Part shown: piece by piece, positions 18,325-28,558 of the stretch
How positions within the stretch are numbered: the stretch's first letter is position 1
Layout: each line of letters opens with the position of its first letter
Assembly (NCBI GenBank): GCA_943789335.1
Contig: CALSTS010000006.1
Location: 382,476-446,475, forward strand
DNA: 64,000 bases
Source: an uncultured Pseudomonadales bacterium
GTDB taxonomy: Bacteria; Pseudomonadota; Gammaproteobacteria; Pseudomonadales; Pseudohongiellaceae
Direction of reading: 5' to 3'
Translations under genes and position numbers: made by a program
Notes under the pieces: generated by a model
What the model was told of the DNA's origin: nothing
Databases searched by the model: none
What the model saw: only the letters and a program-made list of their open reading frames with translations

Positions 18325-18735
18325 ATGGCTTATTCAGAAAAAGTTTTAGATCATTATGAAAATCCACGTAACGTAGGCAAGTTGGATGATGATGATAAAA
18401 ATGTTGGTACGGGCATGGTGGGGGCACCTGCTTGTGGCGATGTTATGCGTTTGCAAATCAAGGTGAGTGATGCGGGAGTTATTGAAGACGCTAAATTTAA
18501 AACCTACGGTTGCGGTTCAGCAATTGCTTCAAGCTCTTTGCTAACTGAATGGGTCAAAGGCAGAACTCTTGATGATGCTCAGAAAATTAAAAATAGTGAA
18601 ATTGCTGAAGAGTTAGGATTGCCCCCTGTTAAAATTCACTGTTCAGTATTAGCAGAAGATGCAATTAAAGCAGCTATTGCAGATGTAAAAAATAAACGTG
18701 GTTACACGCAAAAAGAAGTAGCAACTGAGCAGTAA
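18325..18735 (+). CDS. iscU: Fe-S cluster scaffold protein IscU
   Basis: A 136-residue scaffold on which new [2Fe-2S] clusters are built. The three cluster cysteines are C37 (PACGDVM), C63 (YGCGSA) and C106 (HCSVL), and the HscA recognition motif LPPVK lies just before the last. It is about eight residues longer at the C-terminus than E. coli IscU. It is separated from iscS by 229 bp, an unusually wide gap holding only a small TTTACT/AGTAAA hairpin (18154-18169). Confidence 0.97.
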   Translation: MAYSEKVLDHYENPRNVGKLDDDDKNVGTGMVGAPACGDVMRLQIKVSDAGVIEDAKFKTYGCGSAIASSSLLTEWVKGRTLDDAQKIKNSEIAEELGLPPVKIHCSVLAEDAIKAAIADVKNKRGYTQKEVATEQ

Positions 18736-18768
18736 TGTCGCCAGCAAGAAAAACGTAAAGTGCTTTGA

Positions 18769-18830
18769 GAGATAGTTTAAGAGATAGTTTAAGAGATAGT
18801 TTGAGAAATAGTTAGAGAAAGAGTTAGAGA
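18769..18830 (+). repeat. 12-bp purine-rich tandem repeat between iscU and iscA
   Basis: Three nearly perfect copies of GAGATAGTTTAA lie end to end (18769-18780, 18781-18792, 18793-18804, the last ending TTGA). They are followed by shortened variants (GAAATAGTTA, GAAAGAGTTA, GAAAGAGG) up to about 18835. The last degenerate copies supply the purine-rich ribosome site of iscA. Slippage here would change the iscU-iscA distance. Confidence 0.8.
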
Positions 18831-18849
18831 AAGAGGAAAGAGAAGTAGC

Positions 18850-19173
18850 ATGGCTATAACAATGAGCAAGCCTGCGGCGGAACACGTCGCTTCACAACTG
18901 GAAAGTAGAGGCAAAGGCCTAGGCATACGTGTGGGCGTAACAACCACAGGTTGCTCCGGTATGGCTTATGTGCTCGAATTCGTAGATGAGCTAGACGAAA
19001 GTGACGCAGTATTTGAAGATCACGGCATTAAAATTATAGTTGACCCAAAAAGTCTGGTTTACATCGATGGTACAGAAATGGATTTTGTAAAATCAGGCGT
19101 CAATGAAGGCTTCGAATTTCGCAACCCGAATGTAAAAGGTGAATGCGGATGCGGAGAATCTTTCTCAATTTAA
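18850..19173 (+). CDS. iscA: A-type Fe-S carrier protein IscA
   Basis: A 107-residue A-type carrier with the three invariant cysteines: one in TTGCSGMAY and two in the C-terminal GECGCGESF. It accepts or donates iron or clusters during assembly. It begins 114 bp after iscU behind the 12-bp tandem repeat, with GAGGAAAGAGAAG serving as ribosome site. Confidence 0.97.
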   Translation: MAITMSKPAAEHVASQLESRGKGLGIRVGVTTTGCSGMAYVLEFVDELDESDAVFEDHGIKIIVDPKSLVYIDGTEMDFVKSGVNEGFEFRNPNVKGECGCGESFSI

Positions 19174-19236
19174 AATTATTAAATGGGTTCATTTCAAACC
19201 TTATCAGGTCTTTAATACTTAGAAAGGCATGCTCTT

Positions 19237-19767
19237 TTGACTATTGCTAATAAAAATTATTTTGAAATTTTCTCCTTACAAGAAAGTTTCGATTTGGATT
19301 TAGAAAATCTTACTGTTGAGTATAAAAATCTGCAGTCGCAAATGCACCCGGACAAGTTCAGTGGTGCTGATGACGCTAGTAGATTGCATGCCTTGCAGTT
19401 AAGCTCCATCATCAATGATGCATTTGATACTTTAAAGTCTCCACTAAAACGAGCTGCATATTTACTTACGCTAAATGGGATTAATCCGGAAGAGAATAAT
19501 CAAAACCATTTAGCTGAATCTTTTCTATTGCAACAAATGGAATGGCGCGATCTCTTGGATGATGCTACCGAAGAGGAAGATTTGACTCTAGTTGAGAACT
19601 TAAAACAGGAAGTCATGGAGGAACGTGAAAATTGTATTATTGAATTCCAGGACTTCGTAAATGCTTATAACTTTGTTGATGCAAAACCTATATATAATAA
19701 GTTGCAATTTGTTGAAAAAATGCTTGTTGAAATAAATCGTTCAGAAGAAAAAATTCTGGATTACTAA
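19237..19767 (+). CDS. hscB: Fe-S assembly co-chaperone HscB
   Basis: A 176-residue J-domain protein that brings IscU to HscA and stimulates its ATPase. The J-domain is N-terminal with the HPDKF motif (residues about 37-41); the C-terminal three-helix bundle binds IscU. The start is TTG 19237, preceded by GAAAGG; the nearby ATG 19228 is out of frame. Length matches E. coli HscB (171). Confidence 0.95.
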   Translation: MTIANKNYFEIFSLQESFDLDLENLTVEYKNLQSQMHPDKFSGADDASRLHALQLSSIINDAFDTLKSPLKRAAYLLTLNGINPEENNQNHLAESFLLQQMEWRDLLDDATEEEDLTLVENLKQEVMEERENCIIEFQDFVNAYNFVDAKPIYNKLQFVEKMLVEINRSEEKILDY

Positions 19768-19801
19768 AACCGATTATTAATACCGATTACTAACACGAAA
19801 G

Positions 19802-21634
19802 ATGGCCTTACTTAGCATTTCAGAACCTGGACAAAGCCCGCGTCGTAGTCATGCTAATAAGCATGCATTAGGTATTGATTTGGGCACTACCAATTCTTTA
19901 GTTGCGTCTGCATCCCCAGATGGTCCTAAGGTAATTACTAATGAAGATGGTTGCGAACTGTTACCTTCGGTGGTTGCATATTCTAAAAATAAAATCCTTG
20001 TAGGTCAGCTAGCCTTAAATTCTGCTGAGCAAATAAGCTCTGTTAAACGCCTAATGGGAAGGGGCTCGAGTGATATTAAGCATAAACTTTCTTACACCCT
20101 AACTAACGCCGAATCTGGTGGCATGCCGCTAATTGAAACTTCGGCTGGACTTAAGAGTCCGGTAGAAGTTTCCGCAGAAATACTTAAGGTGCTAGCTGCT
20201 CAAGGCAAACAATATTTAAATGCCGAAATTGATGGGGTAGTCATAACCGTACCTGCTTATTTTGATGAAGCTCAACGCCAAGCGACTAAAGATGCTGCTC
20301 GCATTGCTGATTTAAATGTTTTGCGCTTGTTAAGTGAGCCAACTGCCGCGGCAGTCGCTTATGGTTTGGATAAAAAGCTGGAAGGTAATGTAATTATTTT
20401 TGATCTAGGCGGTGGGACTTTTGATGTTTCCTTAATGCGCTTAGAGAAAGGTGTTTTTGAAGTCTTAGCGACAGGCGGTGATACTGCTTTGGGTGGCGAT
20501 GATTTTGATCGCGCTATTATGCATTGGGTACAAGAGCAGTCCCAAATAGAATTACAGCAAGAACAAATTGCTGAACTTTCTTCAATCGCAAGAAATGCTA
20601 AGCATGTGTTAACTGAAGAACAAACAGTCGAAATAAAATTTTCAGCTTGGTCAGGCGTTCTTAGTAGAGAGCATTATTATCAACTGATAGATCCTTTGAT
20701 ACAACAAACCTTAAAAGCTTGTCGACGTGTGCTTCGAGATGCGTCGATGGAGATTTCCGATATAACAGATGTTGTGATGGTAGGCGGTTCAACACGGTCG
20801 CCTAGAGTGCAGGAAAAGGTGGAAAGCTTTTTTCAGCGATCATTGCTTAATGAGATTGATCCTGATCAGGTTGTTGCGCTTGGTGCGGCGATTCAGGCAG
20901 ATATTCTGGTAGGAAATAAATACGACAACGATTTATTGCTGCTAGATGTTAATCCTCTTTCTTTAGGTATAGAAACAATGGGAAGTCTGGTAGAAAAAAT
21001 TATTCCGCGTAATACCACAATTCCAGTGAGTCGGGCACAAGACTTTACAACGTTCAAAGATGGTCAGACTGTAATGAGTCTACATGTCTTACAAGGAGAA
21101 AGGGAGTTAGTAGAAGACTGCCGCTCATTAGCTAAATTTGAATTATGTGGCATTCCTCCTATGGTTGCTGGCGCTGCGGTTATTCGAGTGTCTTTTCAGG
21201 TAGATGCGGATGGTTTGCTTTCAGTTGAGGCAGAAGAGCAATCTTCCGGTGTGAAAAGCAGTATCGTAGTAAAACCATCCTTTGGTCTAGAAGAAAAAGA
21301 GATTGAGGCGATGATCTTAGCCTCTCATCGTGAAGCCGAGCATGACCGGGATCTTCGAAGATTAAAAGAAAATGAAGTTGAAGCCTTGCGGATAATTGAA
21401 GCTATCAAATCGGCTCTAGCACAGGATGCCGAGTTATTAGATGAAGCAGAATTAAAATCATTACAGCAAGGTTTAAGCACATTAGAGGAAGCTTTGAAGA
21501 GCGATGATGCTGATTTAATTCAACAACACTCAGAAGCACTCAATGAATTAAGTGTAACTTTTGCAGCCAGACGTATGGATAGTCAAATTAAAACTGCATT
21601 CAAGGGTAAAAAACTAGAAGAGGTCGACCGTTAA
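19802..21634 (+). CDS. hscA: Hsp70-type chaperone HscA
   Basis: A 610-residue specialised Hsp70 that uses ATP to release the cluster from IscU to acceptors. It shows [14 protein letters not shown] (phosphate 1), [29 protein letters not shown] (phosphate 2) and [13 protein letters not shown] (adenosine loop), then the substrate-binding domain and helical lid. Its stop overlaps the fdx start by one base (TAATG), indicating translational coupling. Confidence 0.97.
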   Translation: MALLSISEPGQSPRRSHANKHALGIDLGTTNSLVASASPDGPKVITNEDGCELLPSVVAYSKNKILVGQLALNSAEQISSVKRLMGRGSSDIKHKLSYTLTNAESGGMPLIETSAGLKSPVEVSAEILKVLAAQGKQYLNAEIDGVVITVPAYFDEAQRQATKDAARIADLNVLRLLSEPTAAAVAYGLDKKLEGNVIIFDLGGGTFDVSLMRLEKGVFEVLATGGDTALGGDDFDRAIMHWVQEQSQIELQQEQIAELSSIARNAKHVLTEEQTVEIKFSAWSGVLSREHYYQLIDPLIQQTLKACRRVLRDASMEISDITDVVMVGGSTRSPRVQEKVESFFQRSLLNEIDPDQVVALGAAIQADILVGNKYDNDLLLLDVNPLSLGIETMGSLVEKIIPRNTTIPVSRAQDFTTFKDGQTVMSLHVLQGERELVEDCRSLAKFELCGIPPMVAGAAVIRVSFQVDADGLLSVEAEEQSSGVKSSIVVKPSFGLEEKEIEAMILASHREAEHDRDLRRLKENEVEALRIIEAIKSALAQDAELLDEAELKSLQQGLSTLEEALKSDDADLIQQHSEALNELSVTFAARRMDSQIKTAFKGKKLEEVDR

Positions 21635-21972
21635 TGCCGAAACTTATCGTTATGCCACATCCTGATCGTTGTCCTGATGGTATGGAGATGGAAGCTGAAC
21701 CTGGTGAGAGCATTTTAAATGTCGCACTTCGAAATGGTATAGATATTGAACATGCCTGTGAAAAAGCCTGTGCTTGTACAACCTGTCATGTAGTAATTCG
21801 CCAGGGTTTTGATTCTCTGAAAGAGTCTGATGAAAACGAAGATGACATGTTAGATAAGGCTTGGGGGCTAGAACCAGACTCACGCTTGAGTTGTCAGGCT
21901 TTAGTGGCAGATAAAGATTTGGTTATTGAAATCCCTAAGTACAATATAAACATGGTGTCGGAAGCGCATTGA
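21634..21972 (+). CDS. fdx: ISC-type [2Fe-2S] ferredoxin
   Basis: A 112-residue adrenodoxin-type ferredoxin. Cluster ligands are in [12 protein letters not shown] (the C-x5-C-x2-C set) and the later RLSCQA. The acidic [20 protein letters not shown] segment is typical of the ISC ferredoxin, which supplies electrons for cluster assembly on IscU. It is coupled to hscA. Confidence 0.97.
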   Translation: MPKLIVMPHPDRCPDGMEMEAEPGESILNVALRNGIDIEHACEKACACTTCHVVIRQGFDSLKESDENEDDMLDKAWGLEPDSRLSCQALVADKDLVIEIPKYNINMVSEAH

Positions 21973-21975
21973 AAA

Positions 21976-22620
21976 ATGCTCAACATGAATTTTGCAGAAA
22001 GAGTAGTCATTCATACTAAAGATCAGGAATGGCAAGCTAGTCCAATGCCTGGTGTTTGGCGTGTACCTTTAGCAAGAGAAGACAAAGAAATAGGTCATGC
22101 AACTAGTATTGTTAAATATGATGCCGGCTCATCTTTTTCAGAGCATGATCATCCTCAAGGTGAGGAAATATTTGTATTAGAAGGCACTTTTTCTGATCAA
22201 ACAGGTGATTATGGTAAAGGCCAATATTTTAGAAACCCAAAAGGTTTTAAACATGCCCCTTTTAGCAAAAAAGGCTGTGTCCTATTTGTAAAACTACATC
22301 AGTTTCAGGCCGATGATAAAGCGCATTTATTAGTCGATACCCAAAACACACAATGGCAGCAAGGTCATGGCAAATTAAAGGTCATGTCTTTACATAGCCA
22401 TTTAACAGAATCGACAGCGCTGATATTTTGGCCTGCGGGTACAAAATTCCAGCCACACACTCATTTTGGGGGTGAAGAAATCTTTGTCATCAGTGGCGAG
22501 TTAATAGATGAGTTTGGTCGCTACCCTGAAGGCACTTGGTTAAGAAACCCACATGCTAGCCAACATAATCCATATACTTTAGTAGATACGTTAATATGGG
22601 TGAAAGTTGGGCATTTATAG
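21976..22620 (+). CDS. ChrR-like double cupin protein
   Basis: A 214-residue protein of two repeated cupin domains of the ChrR (Cupin_7) type. Domain 1 has SEHDHPQGEEIFVLEGTFSD and domain 2 has QPHTHFGGEEIFVISGELID, both keeping HxH and Glu metal ligands. Each is followed by YxxGxxxRNP. Free-standing proteins of this type are related to the C-terminal domain of the zinc anti-sigma factor ChrR; the N-terminal anti-sigma domain is absent here. It starts only 4 bp after fdx and precedes iscX, so it lies inside the isc operon where no such gene is normal. Confidence 0.8.
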   Translation: MLNMNFAERVVIHTKDQEWQASPMPGVWRVPLAREDKEIGHATSIVKYDAGSSFSEHDHPQGEEIFVLEGTFSDQTGDYGKGQYFRNPKGFKHAPFSKKGCVLFVKLHQFQADDKAHLLVDTQNTQWQQGHGKLKVMSLHSHLTESTALIFWPAGTKFQPHTHFGGEEIFVISGELIDEFGRYPEGTWLRNPHASQHNPYTLVDTLIWVKVGHL

Positions 22621-22658
22621 TGTTGTTGGATTACTAGAAAAAATTGTTAGGTAAATAT

Positions 22659-22850
22659 ATGAAATGGACAGATACGATAGATATAGCCATCGAGCTAGTC
22701 GAAAAGTTTCCGGAAGTTGATCCTCAATATGTGAATTTCGTTGATTTACATCGTTGGGTTTGCGAACTGGAAGGCTTTGATGATGATCCTGAGCGTAGTG
22801 GTGAGAAGATCTTAGAAGCTATACAAATGGCCTGGATCGACGAGTCTTAG
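22659..22850 (+). CDS. iscX: Fe-S assembly protein IscX
   Basis: A 63-residue acidic protein beginning MKWTDTIDIAIELVEKFPEV and ending EKILEAIQMAWIDES, the conserved ends of IscX (YfhJ). It binds IscS, slows sulfur transfer and may act as an iron-dependent regulator. ATG 22659 has TTAGG seven bases upstream and is preferred to TTG 22644. It closes the isc operon. Confidence 0.95.
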   Translation: MKWTDTIDIAIELVEKFPEVDPQYVNFVDLHRWVCELEGFDDDPERSGEKILEAIQMAWIDES

Positions 22851-23235
22851 CTACTGCATTCGTTGAGCTAAGACAAAGCAATACAATAAGCCGCGTCTTT
22901 CTAGCGTCAGAAAATTCTTAGGTATTGTGTTTGGCAATACTTCATTAAAGCCGATTTTCCACTCGGGTCCTTACTGGTTTGTAAGCCCCCTCGTTAAATA
23001 ATCTTCTTTGCTTTAGCATTACTGCAAATATAGGCCGTTGATTGTGGGTGAGGAGCGGCAGCGAGCTGACCACATATTGGCTCTATTCAGGCAAAATTAC
23101 AGATTAAAGCCGTTAGCTACTAATTAATATTTGGTAACGCTAAGCAATTAAAAACCATACATAAAATCCCTAAATATGCGTATAATGCGCGCACTTAAAA
23201 TTTTGTAAGTAATTTGTAAATCTGGGAGTTAATTG
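22851..23235 (+). promoter_or_regulatory. Noncoding region between iscX and ndk, with ndk promoter
   Basis: This 385-bp stretch holds no credible gene. A perfect TATAAT at 23181-23186 lies 50 bp upstream of ndk and is the likely minus-10 box; the minus-35 region (TACATA, 17 bp upstream) is weak. Further upstream, CTTAC-TGGTTT-GTAAG (22970-22985) forms a small hairpin flanked by CTCGGGT and CCCCCTCG. It resembles hairpins in two other intergenic gaps (18154-18169 and 38668-38683). Confidence 0.5.
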
Positions 23236-23667
23236 ATGGCCGTGGAACGAACTTTATCTATTATTAAACCTGATGCGATTGCCAAGAATGTTATTGGCGA
23301 AATTATCAGCCGTTTTGAGAAAGGCGGGCTCAAGGTTGTAGCTGCAAAAATGCTACAACTGGATGATACGCTTGCAGGTGGTTTTTATGCCGAGCATAAA
23401 GAACGACCTTTTTATAATGATTTAGTCGAATTTATGACCTCAGGGCCGGTTATTGTTCAGGTTCTTGAAGGTGAAGATGCGATCACTAAAAACCGCGACT
23501 TAATGGGAGCCACTAACCCGGCTGAAGCTGCACCAGGTACAATTCGTGCTGATTTTGCTAACTCGATCGATGCGAACGCTGTACATGGCTCCGATTCAGC
23601 AAGTTCTGCTGAAAGAGAAGTTTCATATTTCTTTAAGCCTGAGGAAATTTGTCCTCGAAGATTCTAG
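23236..23667 (+). CDS. ndk: Nucleoside-diphosphate kinase
   Basis: A 143-residue enzyme that balances NTP and dNTP pools. It begins [20 protein letters not shown] and has the active-site His in [23 protein letters not shown] 23236 is preferred to the in-frame TTG three bases earlier, since GGGAG is well placed and the family starts with MAxERT. It is followed at 36 bp by rlmN. Confidence 0.97.
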   Translation: MAVERTLSIIKPDAIAKNVIGEIISRFEKGGLKVVAAKMLQLDDTLAGGFYAEHKERPFYNDLVEFMTSGPVIVQVLEGEDAITKNRDLMGATNPAEAAPGTIRADFANSIDANAVHGSDSASSAEREVSYFFKPEEICPRRF

Positions 23668-23703
23668 GGTAAGAGGCGAAATCCTGTTGAACAGGAAAAA
23701 ACT

Positions 23704-24846
23704 ATGCCGACACAGCTAACCAATTTACTTGGTCTAAGCAAAACTAAAATGGAGGCTTTTCTTCTTAGCTTAGGAGAAAAGCCTTTTCGCGCTATACAGT
23801 TGATGAAATGGATTCACCAACAAGGCGTGACCGATTTTGATGCCATGACTAATATCAGCAAATCCTTGAGAGCTAGTCTCAAGGAATGTGCAGAGATTCG
23901 CCTGCCTCTTATCAAAGAATGCTATGAAGCTGAAGATGGTTGTTTCAAATGGGTAGTTGAAGTTACTAGTGGTAGTTCAGTTGAAATGGTTTATATCCCA
24001 GAGGCTGGTAGGGGAACCCTCTGTATTTCTTCACAGGCAGGCTGCAGTCTGGATTGTAAATTTTGTGCTACAGGCAAGCAGGGCTTTAACAGTGATTTAA
24101 CAACAGCAGAAATTATCGGCCAACTTTGGCTGGTAAACCAGACTTTTAATACTTTTGGCACTAAGGCTTCACGTAAAGTAACCAATGTTGTGATGATGGG
24201 TATGGGTGAGCCTTTGATGAATTTTGATAATGTTATGGATGCTGTTGGCCTTATGATGGAAGATAATTGTTATGGTCTTTCTAAACGGCGTGTGACTATA
24301 AGTACTTCGGGTGTAGTGCCAAAAATTTATGAAATGCAAGAACACACTGATGCTTCAATTGCCGTTTCATTACATGCGCCAAATGATGAATTACGCAGTG
24401 AAATTGTTCCGATAAATCGTAAATACCCTATTAAAGAATTGTTAAGTAGTGTGAATGCTTATCTGGATTCCTTAACAGATAGTCGTGTTGCTACAATTGA
24501 ATATATTTTAATTTCTGGAGTGAACGATCATCGTCAGCATGCCAGGGAATTAGCTGAAATTTTGAAAGAAACACCCTGTAAAATTAACTTAATTCCGTTT
24601 AACCCTTTTGCCGGCTCTGACTATAATCGATCTTCAGATTCAGCCATTAGTAATTTCCGCAAAATCTTACAAGAAGCAGGCTACATAGTTACTGTTCGTA
24701 CGACTCGTGGTGACGAAATTGGCGCTGCATGTGGGCAATTGGTTGGGCAGGTTGATGATACTACACGTCGGAGTGCGCGGCACTTGGCTGCTCAAAAACA
24801 AAAACAGGCAGAAAGCAATGCGGTTCAGAGTCTAAAAGTTCAATAA
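23704..24846 (+). CDS. rlmN: Dual-specificity 23S rRNA/tRNA adenine C2-methyltransferase RlmN
   Basis: A 380-residue radical-SAM enzyme that methylates A2503 of 23S rRNA and A37 of some tRNAs. The radical-SAM cysteines are in [13 protein letters not shown] (CxxxCxxC, beginning QAGC). The conserved C-terminal Cys lies in [11 protein letters not shown]. The [12 protein letters not shown] motif is also present. Position between ndk and pilW is the usual one. Confidence 0.97.
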   Translation: MPTQLTNLLGLSKTKMEAFLLSLGEKPFRAIQLMKWIHQQGVTDFDAMTNISKSLRASLKECAEIRLPLIKECYEAEDGCFKWVVEVTSGSSVEMVYIPEAGRGTLCISSQAGCSLDCKFCATGKQGFNSDLTTAEIIGQLWLVNQTFNTFGTKASRKVTNVVMMGMGEPLMNFDNVMDAVGLMMEDNCYGLSKRRVTISTSGVVPKIYEMQEHTDASIAVSLHAPNDELRSEIVPINRKYPIKELLSSVNAYLDSLTDSRVATIEYILISGVNDHRQHARELAEILKETPCKINLIPFNPFAGSDYNRSSDSAISNFRKILQEAGYIVTVRTTRGDEIGAACGQLVGQVDDTTRRSARHLAAQKQKQAESNAVQSLKVQ

Positions 24847-24881
24847 TATGGTAGGCTAACAGAGTTAACTAGAGTCTTGGA

Positions 24882-25670
24882 ATGGTAAATAAAATGCAAC
24901 GCTTGGCTGGTCTAATCATCATTCTTTTGAGTGTTATGCTTTCATCATGCGTGAGTGAAACAACTGGTGGTTTTAGCCAAGCTGACCCTCAAGAAACACT
25001 TGATGTTTATCTGCAATTAGCGCTTGGTTATGTCGAACAGCAAGATTTCGCTCAAGCAAGAAGGCATTTAAATAATGCAACAGCCATTGATCCTAATAAC
25101 AGTGATGTTTATGGTATTTGGGGTCTGGTATATACGCTAGAGGGTGATCTGGGTCTAGCGGATGAGAGCTTTCTTCGTGCTCTGCGTCTGGATCCCGAAA
25201 ACTCACAAGTCAGAAATAACTATGCAGCCTTTCTTTTTTCTAATAATCGATACCAAGAAGCATATGACCAATTAGAGCAGGTGGTTGAGAATACGGAATA
25301 TACTGGGCGCTCTCAGGCTTTTGAAAATATGGGACTGGCAGCTTTGCAATTAAATCAATTGGATGATGCTAATTTTGCATTTAATCGGGCATTGCAGTTA
25401 AACAGTAATAGGATACGTTCGACTCTGGAGCTTGCCGATATTGGTTTACAACAAGAAAATATCCAGCAATCGGGGCGGTATTATCAAAGTTTTTTAACAC
25501 TAAGGCAGTTTTTTAATGTTCAACAGAGCGCTAGAAGTCTTTGGATAGGAATAAAGCTGGAACAAGCGCGCGGTATGAACAATCAAATGCTTGAGTATGG
25601 CGCAATTTTAGCTGAACTATATCCTGATTCTCCAGAACATGAACTTTACCAACAACTATTAAATGACTGA
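24882..25670 (+). CDS. pilW: Type IV pilus biogenesis/stability protein PilW (PilF), lipoprotein
   Basis: A 262-residue lipoprotein with signal peptide ending in SSC and at least five TPR units (for example ARRHLNNATAIDPNNSDVYG and NSQVRNNYAAFLFSN). It is the outer-membrane pilotin needed for assembly of the PilQ secretin. ATG 24894 is an alternative start. Its last 8 bases overlap rodZ. Confidence 0.92.
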   Translation: MVNKMQRLAGLIIILLSVMLSSCVSETTGGFSQADPQETLDVYLQLALGYVEQQDFAQARRHLNNATAIDPNNSDVYGIWGLVYTLEGDLGLADESFLRALRLDPENSQVRNNYAAFLFSNNRYQEAYDQLEQVVENTEYTGRSQAFENMGLAALQLNQLDDANFAFNRALQLNSNRIRSTLELADIGLQQENIQQSGRYYQSFLTLRQFFNVQQSARSLWIGIKLEQARGMNNQMLEYGAILAELYPDSPEHELYQQLLND

Positions 25671-26154
25671 TCAACACATACAAACAGAGTCTGAAAAAGA
25701 TTCAGAGCAATTAGATCCAGCCAATAGTGAGCAGGAACTATGGCCTTCTCCTGGGAAAATACTTAAAAAGTTACGTGAAGAATTAGGCTATAGCCCACAA
25801 AAAGTATCCCAGTCACTATATATAACTGCACATTATGTGGTGGCTTTGGAAAATGATAATTATTCAAAATTACCAGGGCATACATTTATTAAGGGCTACT
25901 ATAGAGCCTATGCCGAATTTTTGGGGGCTGATACTGAGCAGGTCCTGAATTGTTATTTAAAACACCTAGAAAATTCAGCTGAGCAAGATACACAAGAAGC
26001 ACAGGCTGACGAAATAAAAAACCGCAAAAAGTCTATTTTATGGGTGTCAGTTGTTATTGTTTTAATAGGAGTGGTTGTTGGTGGGGTCTGGATGATGAGC
26101 GAAGCAAATGCCTTGTCAATTCCTGCCACTTTGGAAGAAACAAATGAACAATAA
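25663..26154 (+). CDS. rodZ: RodZ-like helix-turn-helix membrane protein, short form
   Basis: A 163-residue protein. The N-terminal HTH ([20 protein letters not shown], then [30 protein letters not shown]) is the cytoplasmic domain that binds MreB in RodZ. One membrane helix lies at about 126-146. Only some 16 residues follow, so the periplasmic DUF4115 beta domain normal in RodZ (E. coli, 337 residues) is missing. It sits in the usual rodZ position and overlaps both neighbours, so this appears to be a natural short form. Confidence 0.85.
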   Translation: MTDQHIQTESEKDSEQLDPANSEQELWPSPGKILKKLREELGYSPQKVSQSLYITAHYVVALENDNYSKLPGHTFIKGYYRAYAEFLGADTEQVLNCYLKHLENSAEQDTQEAQADEIKNRKKSILWVSVVIVLIGVVVGGVWMMSEANALSIPATLEETNEQ

Positions 26155-27259
26155 TAGTCCTATAAAACGCCGTCAATCTCGTCAAATAATGGTTGGCAAT
26201 GTTCCGGTAGGTGGGGATGCGCCAATCGCTGTTCAGAGTATGACAAATACGGAAACCTGTGATGTTCAGGCGACTCTGAATCAAATTCAGAGTTTGGAAA
26301 AAGTAGGTGTTGATATTGTTAGGGTATCCGTGCCCTCGATTGAAGCAGCTGATGCATTCAAAGAAATTCGAGATCAAGCCAATGTCCCTTTGATAGCGGA
26401 TATTCATTTTGACTACAAGATAGCTCTAAAAGTGTTGGATTTAGGAGTAGATTGTTTGCGAATTAATCCTGGCAATATAGGTCGAGAAGAAAGGGTGCGA
26501 GCTGTTATTGAATCCGCTAAAGATAAGAATGTTCCCTTGCGGATTGGCGTAAATGCTGGATCTTTGGGTAAAGAATTATTACGTAAATATAAAGAGCCTA
26601 ATGCTGATGCAATGGTGGAATCAGCCTTACAGCAAATAGATATTTTGGATTCTTATGATTTCCAGGATTTCAAAGTCAGTTTAAAAGCATCAGAGATTTT
26701 TATGACTGTGGAGGCTTATCGTAAGTTGGCGCCACAAATTCAGCAGCCACTGCACTTGGGTATTACAGAGGCTGGAGGTTTACGTGCAGGTACAATTAAA
26801 TCTTCAATAGGTCTTGGTTTACTTCTAATGGATGGTATTGGTGACACGATTCGCGTGTCCTTGGCAGCGGATCCAGTGGAAGAAGTAAAAGTCGGTTTTG
26901 ATATATTAAAAAGTCTGCGTTTACGTAACAAAGGGGTTAACTTGGTAGCATGTCCGAGTTGCTCAAGACAAAATTTTGATGTGATAGCGACAGTAAATGA
27001 GTTGGAATCTAGGCTTGAGGATATAACGACACCAGTACATGTTTCAGTTGTCGGTTGCATAGTAAATGGTCCCGGTGAAGCGAAAATTTCTGATATTGGT
27101 TTAACAGGCGCAACACCGGTCAATATGTCTTATATCAATGGGAAGACCAGCCATAAAATCAAAAATGAAAATCTGGTTGATGAGCTTGAAGCCATGGTGC
27201 GGGCAAAAGTTGCCAGAATTGAAGCAGAAGCTGAACAAGCCATAGACAAAACAGGGTAG
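26144..27259 (+). CDS. ispG: 4-hydroxy-3-methylbut-2-en-1-yl diphosphate synthase (flavodoxin)
   Basis: A 371-residue [4Fe-4S] enzyme of the MEP isoprenoid pathway that turns MEcPP into HMBPP. The N-terminal TIM barrel includes [10 protein letters not shown] and DIVRVSVPS. The cluster cysteines lie in [13 protein letters not shown] and [15 protein letters not shown] 26144 ([20 protein letters not shown]) is chosen over the longer frame from 26108, giving an 11-nt overlap with rodZ. Its need for Fe-S clusters suits its place downstream of the isc genes. Confidence 0.97.
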   Translation: MNNNSPIKRRQSRQIMVGNVPVGGDAPIAVQSMTNTETCDVQATLNQIQSLEKVGVDIVRVSVPSIEAADAFKEIRDQANVPLIADIHFDYKIALKVLDLGVDCLRINPGNIGREERVRAVIESAKDKNVPLRIGVNAGSLGKELLRKYKEPNADAMVESALQQIDILDSYDFQDFKVSLKASEIFMTVEAYRKLAPQIQQPLHLGITEAGGLRAGTIKSSIGLGLLLMDGIGDTIRVSLAADPVEEVKVGFDILKSLRLRNKGVNLVACPSCSRQNFDVIATVNELESRLEDITTPVHVSVVGCIVNGPGEAKISDIGLTGATPVNMSYINGKTSHKIKNENLVDELEAMVRAKVARIEAEAEQAIDKTG

Positions 27260-27267
27260 GCCACAGG

Positions 27268-28536
27268 TTGTCCAAAGCAAAAATACAAGCGATTCGTGGT
27301 ATGAATGATGTGCTGCCGAATCAATCTCCTCATTGGCAGTATCTTGAACAGCATATACGTCAGTTGATGGAGACTTATGCTTATCAGGAAATTCGTTTTC
27401 CTGTTCTGGAGCAAACACAACTTTTCAAACGTTCTATTGGTGATGCCACTGATATCGTTGAAAAAGAAATGTATACCTTCGAAGATCGCAACGGTGACAG
27501 TCTAAGTCTGCGTCCTGAAGGGACCGCTTCTTGTGTTCGAGCTGCCGAGCAGCATGGGCTGTTATATAACCAGATACAAAAACTTTGGTATATGGGTCCA
27601 ATGTATCGGCATGAACGCCCGCAAAAAGGCCGTTACCGCCAGTTTCACCAGTTTGGTGTTGAAGCATTTGGTATGTCTGGTAGTACAATTGAATCTGAAG
27701 TAATTCTCTTAAGTGCAGCACTATGGAAAAATCTTGGGCTTAGCCAATACCTAACACTGGAAATTAATAACCTCGGGACCCCTGCTAATCGCATTGCTTA
27801 TAGTGAGGCTCTGCGTACATATTTACTAGGTTTTAAAAGTGTATTGGATGAAGATAGCCAGCGCCGACTGGATACTAATGTGCTGCGAATCCTCGATAGT
27901 AAAAATCTTGAGACGCAAACTCTTCTGGAAAATGCACCAGTGCTTGAAGATTTTATTGATGCAAACTCACATGCCGAGTTTGAAAAACTCTTATTGATGC
28001 TTACTGATGCTGGAATAAAGTATAAACATAATTCTCGTTTAGTGCGGGGTTTGGATTATTACAATGGCATGGTTTTTGAGTGGACGACTGAGGAATTGGG
28101 CGCACAAGCAACAGTATGTGCCGGCGGTCGTTATGATGGCTTAGTCAAACAATTAGGTGGTGGTGATACTCCAGCTGTTGGTTTTGCTATGGGTATGGAG
28201 AGAGTTTTATTAATGCTCGATGAGTTGGGGAGAATCCCTGACGCTATTAGCCGCAGCGTGGATATATTCATAGCGCTTATTGGTGATGAAAATCAAGAAA
28301 AGGGCTTGTTACTGGCAGAAAATATACGCCAGGCTTTGCCATCATTAAGGGTTTTGACCCATTGTGGTGGTGGCAAATATAATAGCCAGCTCAAAAAAGC
28401 CTATGCTAGTGAGGCGCACTGTGTTCTGGTATTGGAAGATGATGAAGTTAAATTAAAAATGCTTGATGATGAAGCCAAGACAGAAGTTTTGGACTGCCAA
28501 GGTATAATCAGTAAGCTGGGAAATATATTTACATAA
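27268..28536 (+). CDS. hisS: Histidyl-tRNA synthetase
   Basis: A 422-residue class II aminoacyl-tRNA synthetase. Motif 1 region AIRGMNDVLPN, motif 2 MYRHERPQKGRYRQFHQFG, the histidine-binding LVRGLDYYNGMVFEW and motif 3 PAVGFAMGMERVLL are all present, followed by the anticodon-binding domain. It starts with TTG 27268, 8 bp after ispG, without a strong ribosome site, so translational coupling to ispG is likely. Confidence 0.97.
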   Translation: MSKAKIQAIRGMNDVLPNQSPHWQYLEQHIRQLMETYAYQEIRFPVLEQTQLFKRSIGDATDIVEKEMYTFEDRNGDSLSLRPEGTASCVRAAEQHGLLYNQIQKLWYMGPMYRHERPQKGRYRQFHQFGVEAFGMSGSTIESEVILLSAALWKNLGLSQYLTLEINNLGTPANRIAYSEALRTYLLGFKSVLDEDSQRRLDTNVLRILDSKNLETQTLLENAPVLEDFIDANSHAEFEKLLLMLTDAGIKYKHNSRLVRGLDYYNGMVFEWTTEELGAQATVCAGGRYDGLVKQLGGGDTPAVGFAMGMERVLLMLDELGRIPDAISRSVDIFIALIGDENQEKGLLLAENIRQALPSLRVLTHCGGGKYNSQLKKAYASEAHCVLVLEDDEVKLKMLDDEAKTEVLDCQGIISKLGNIFT

Positions 28537-28558
28537 TTTAAAATGTTAGGAGTAAGAC

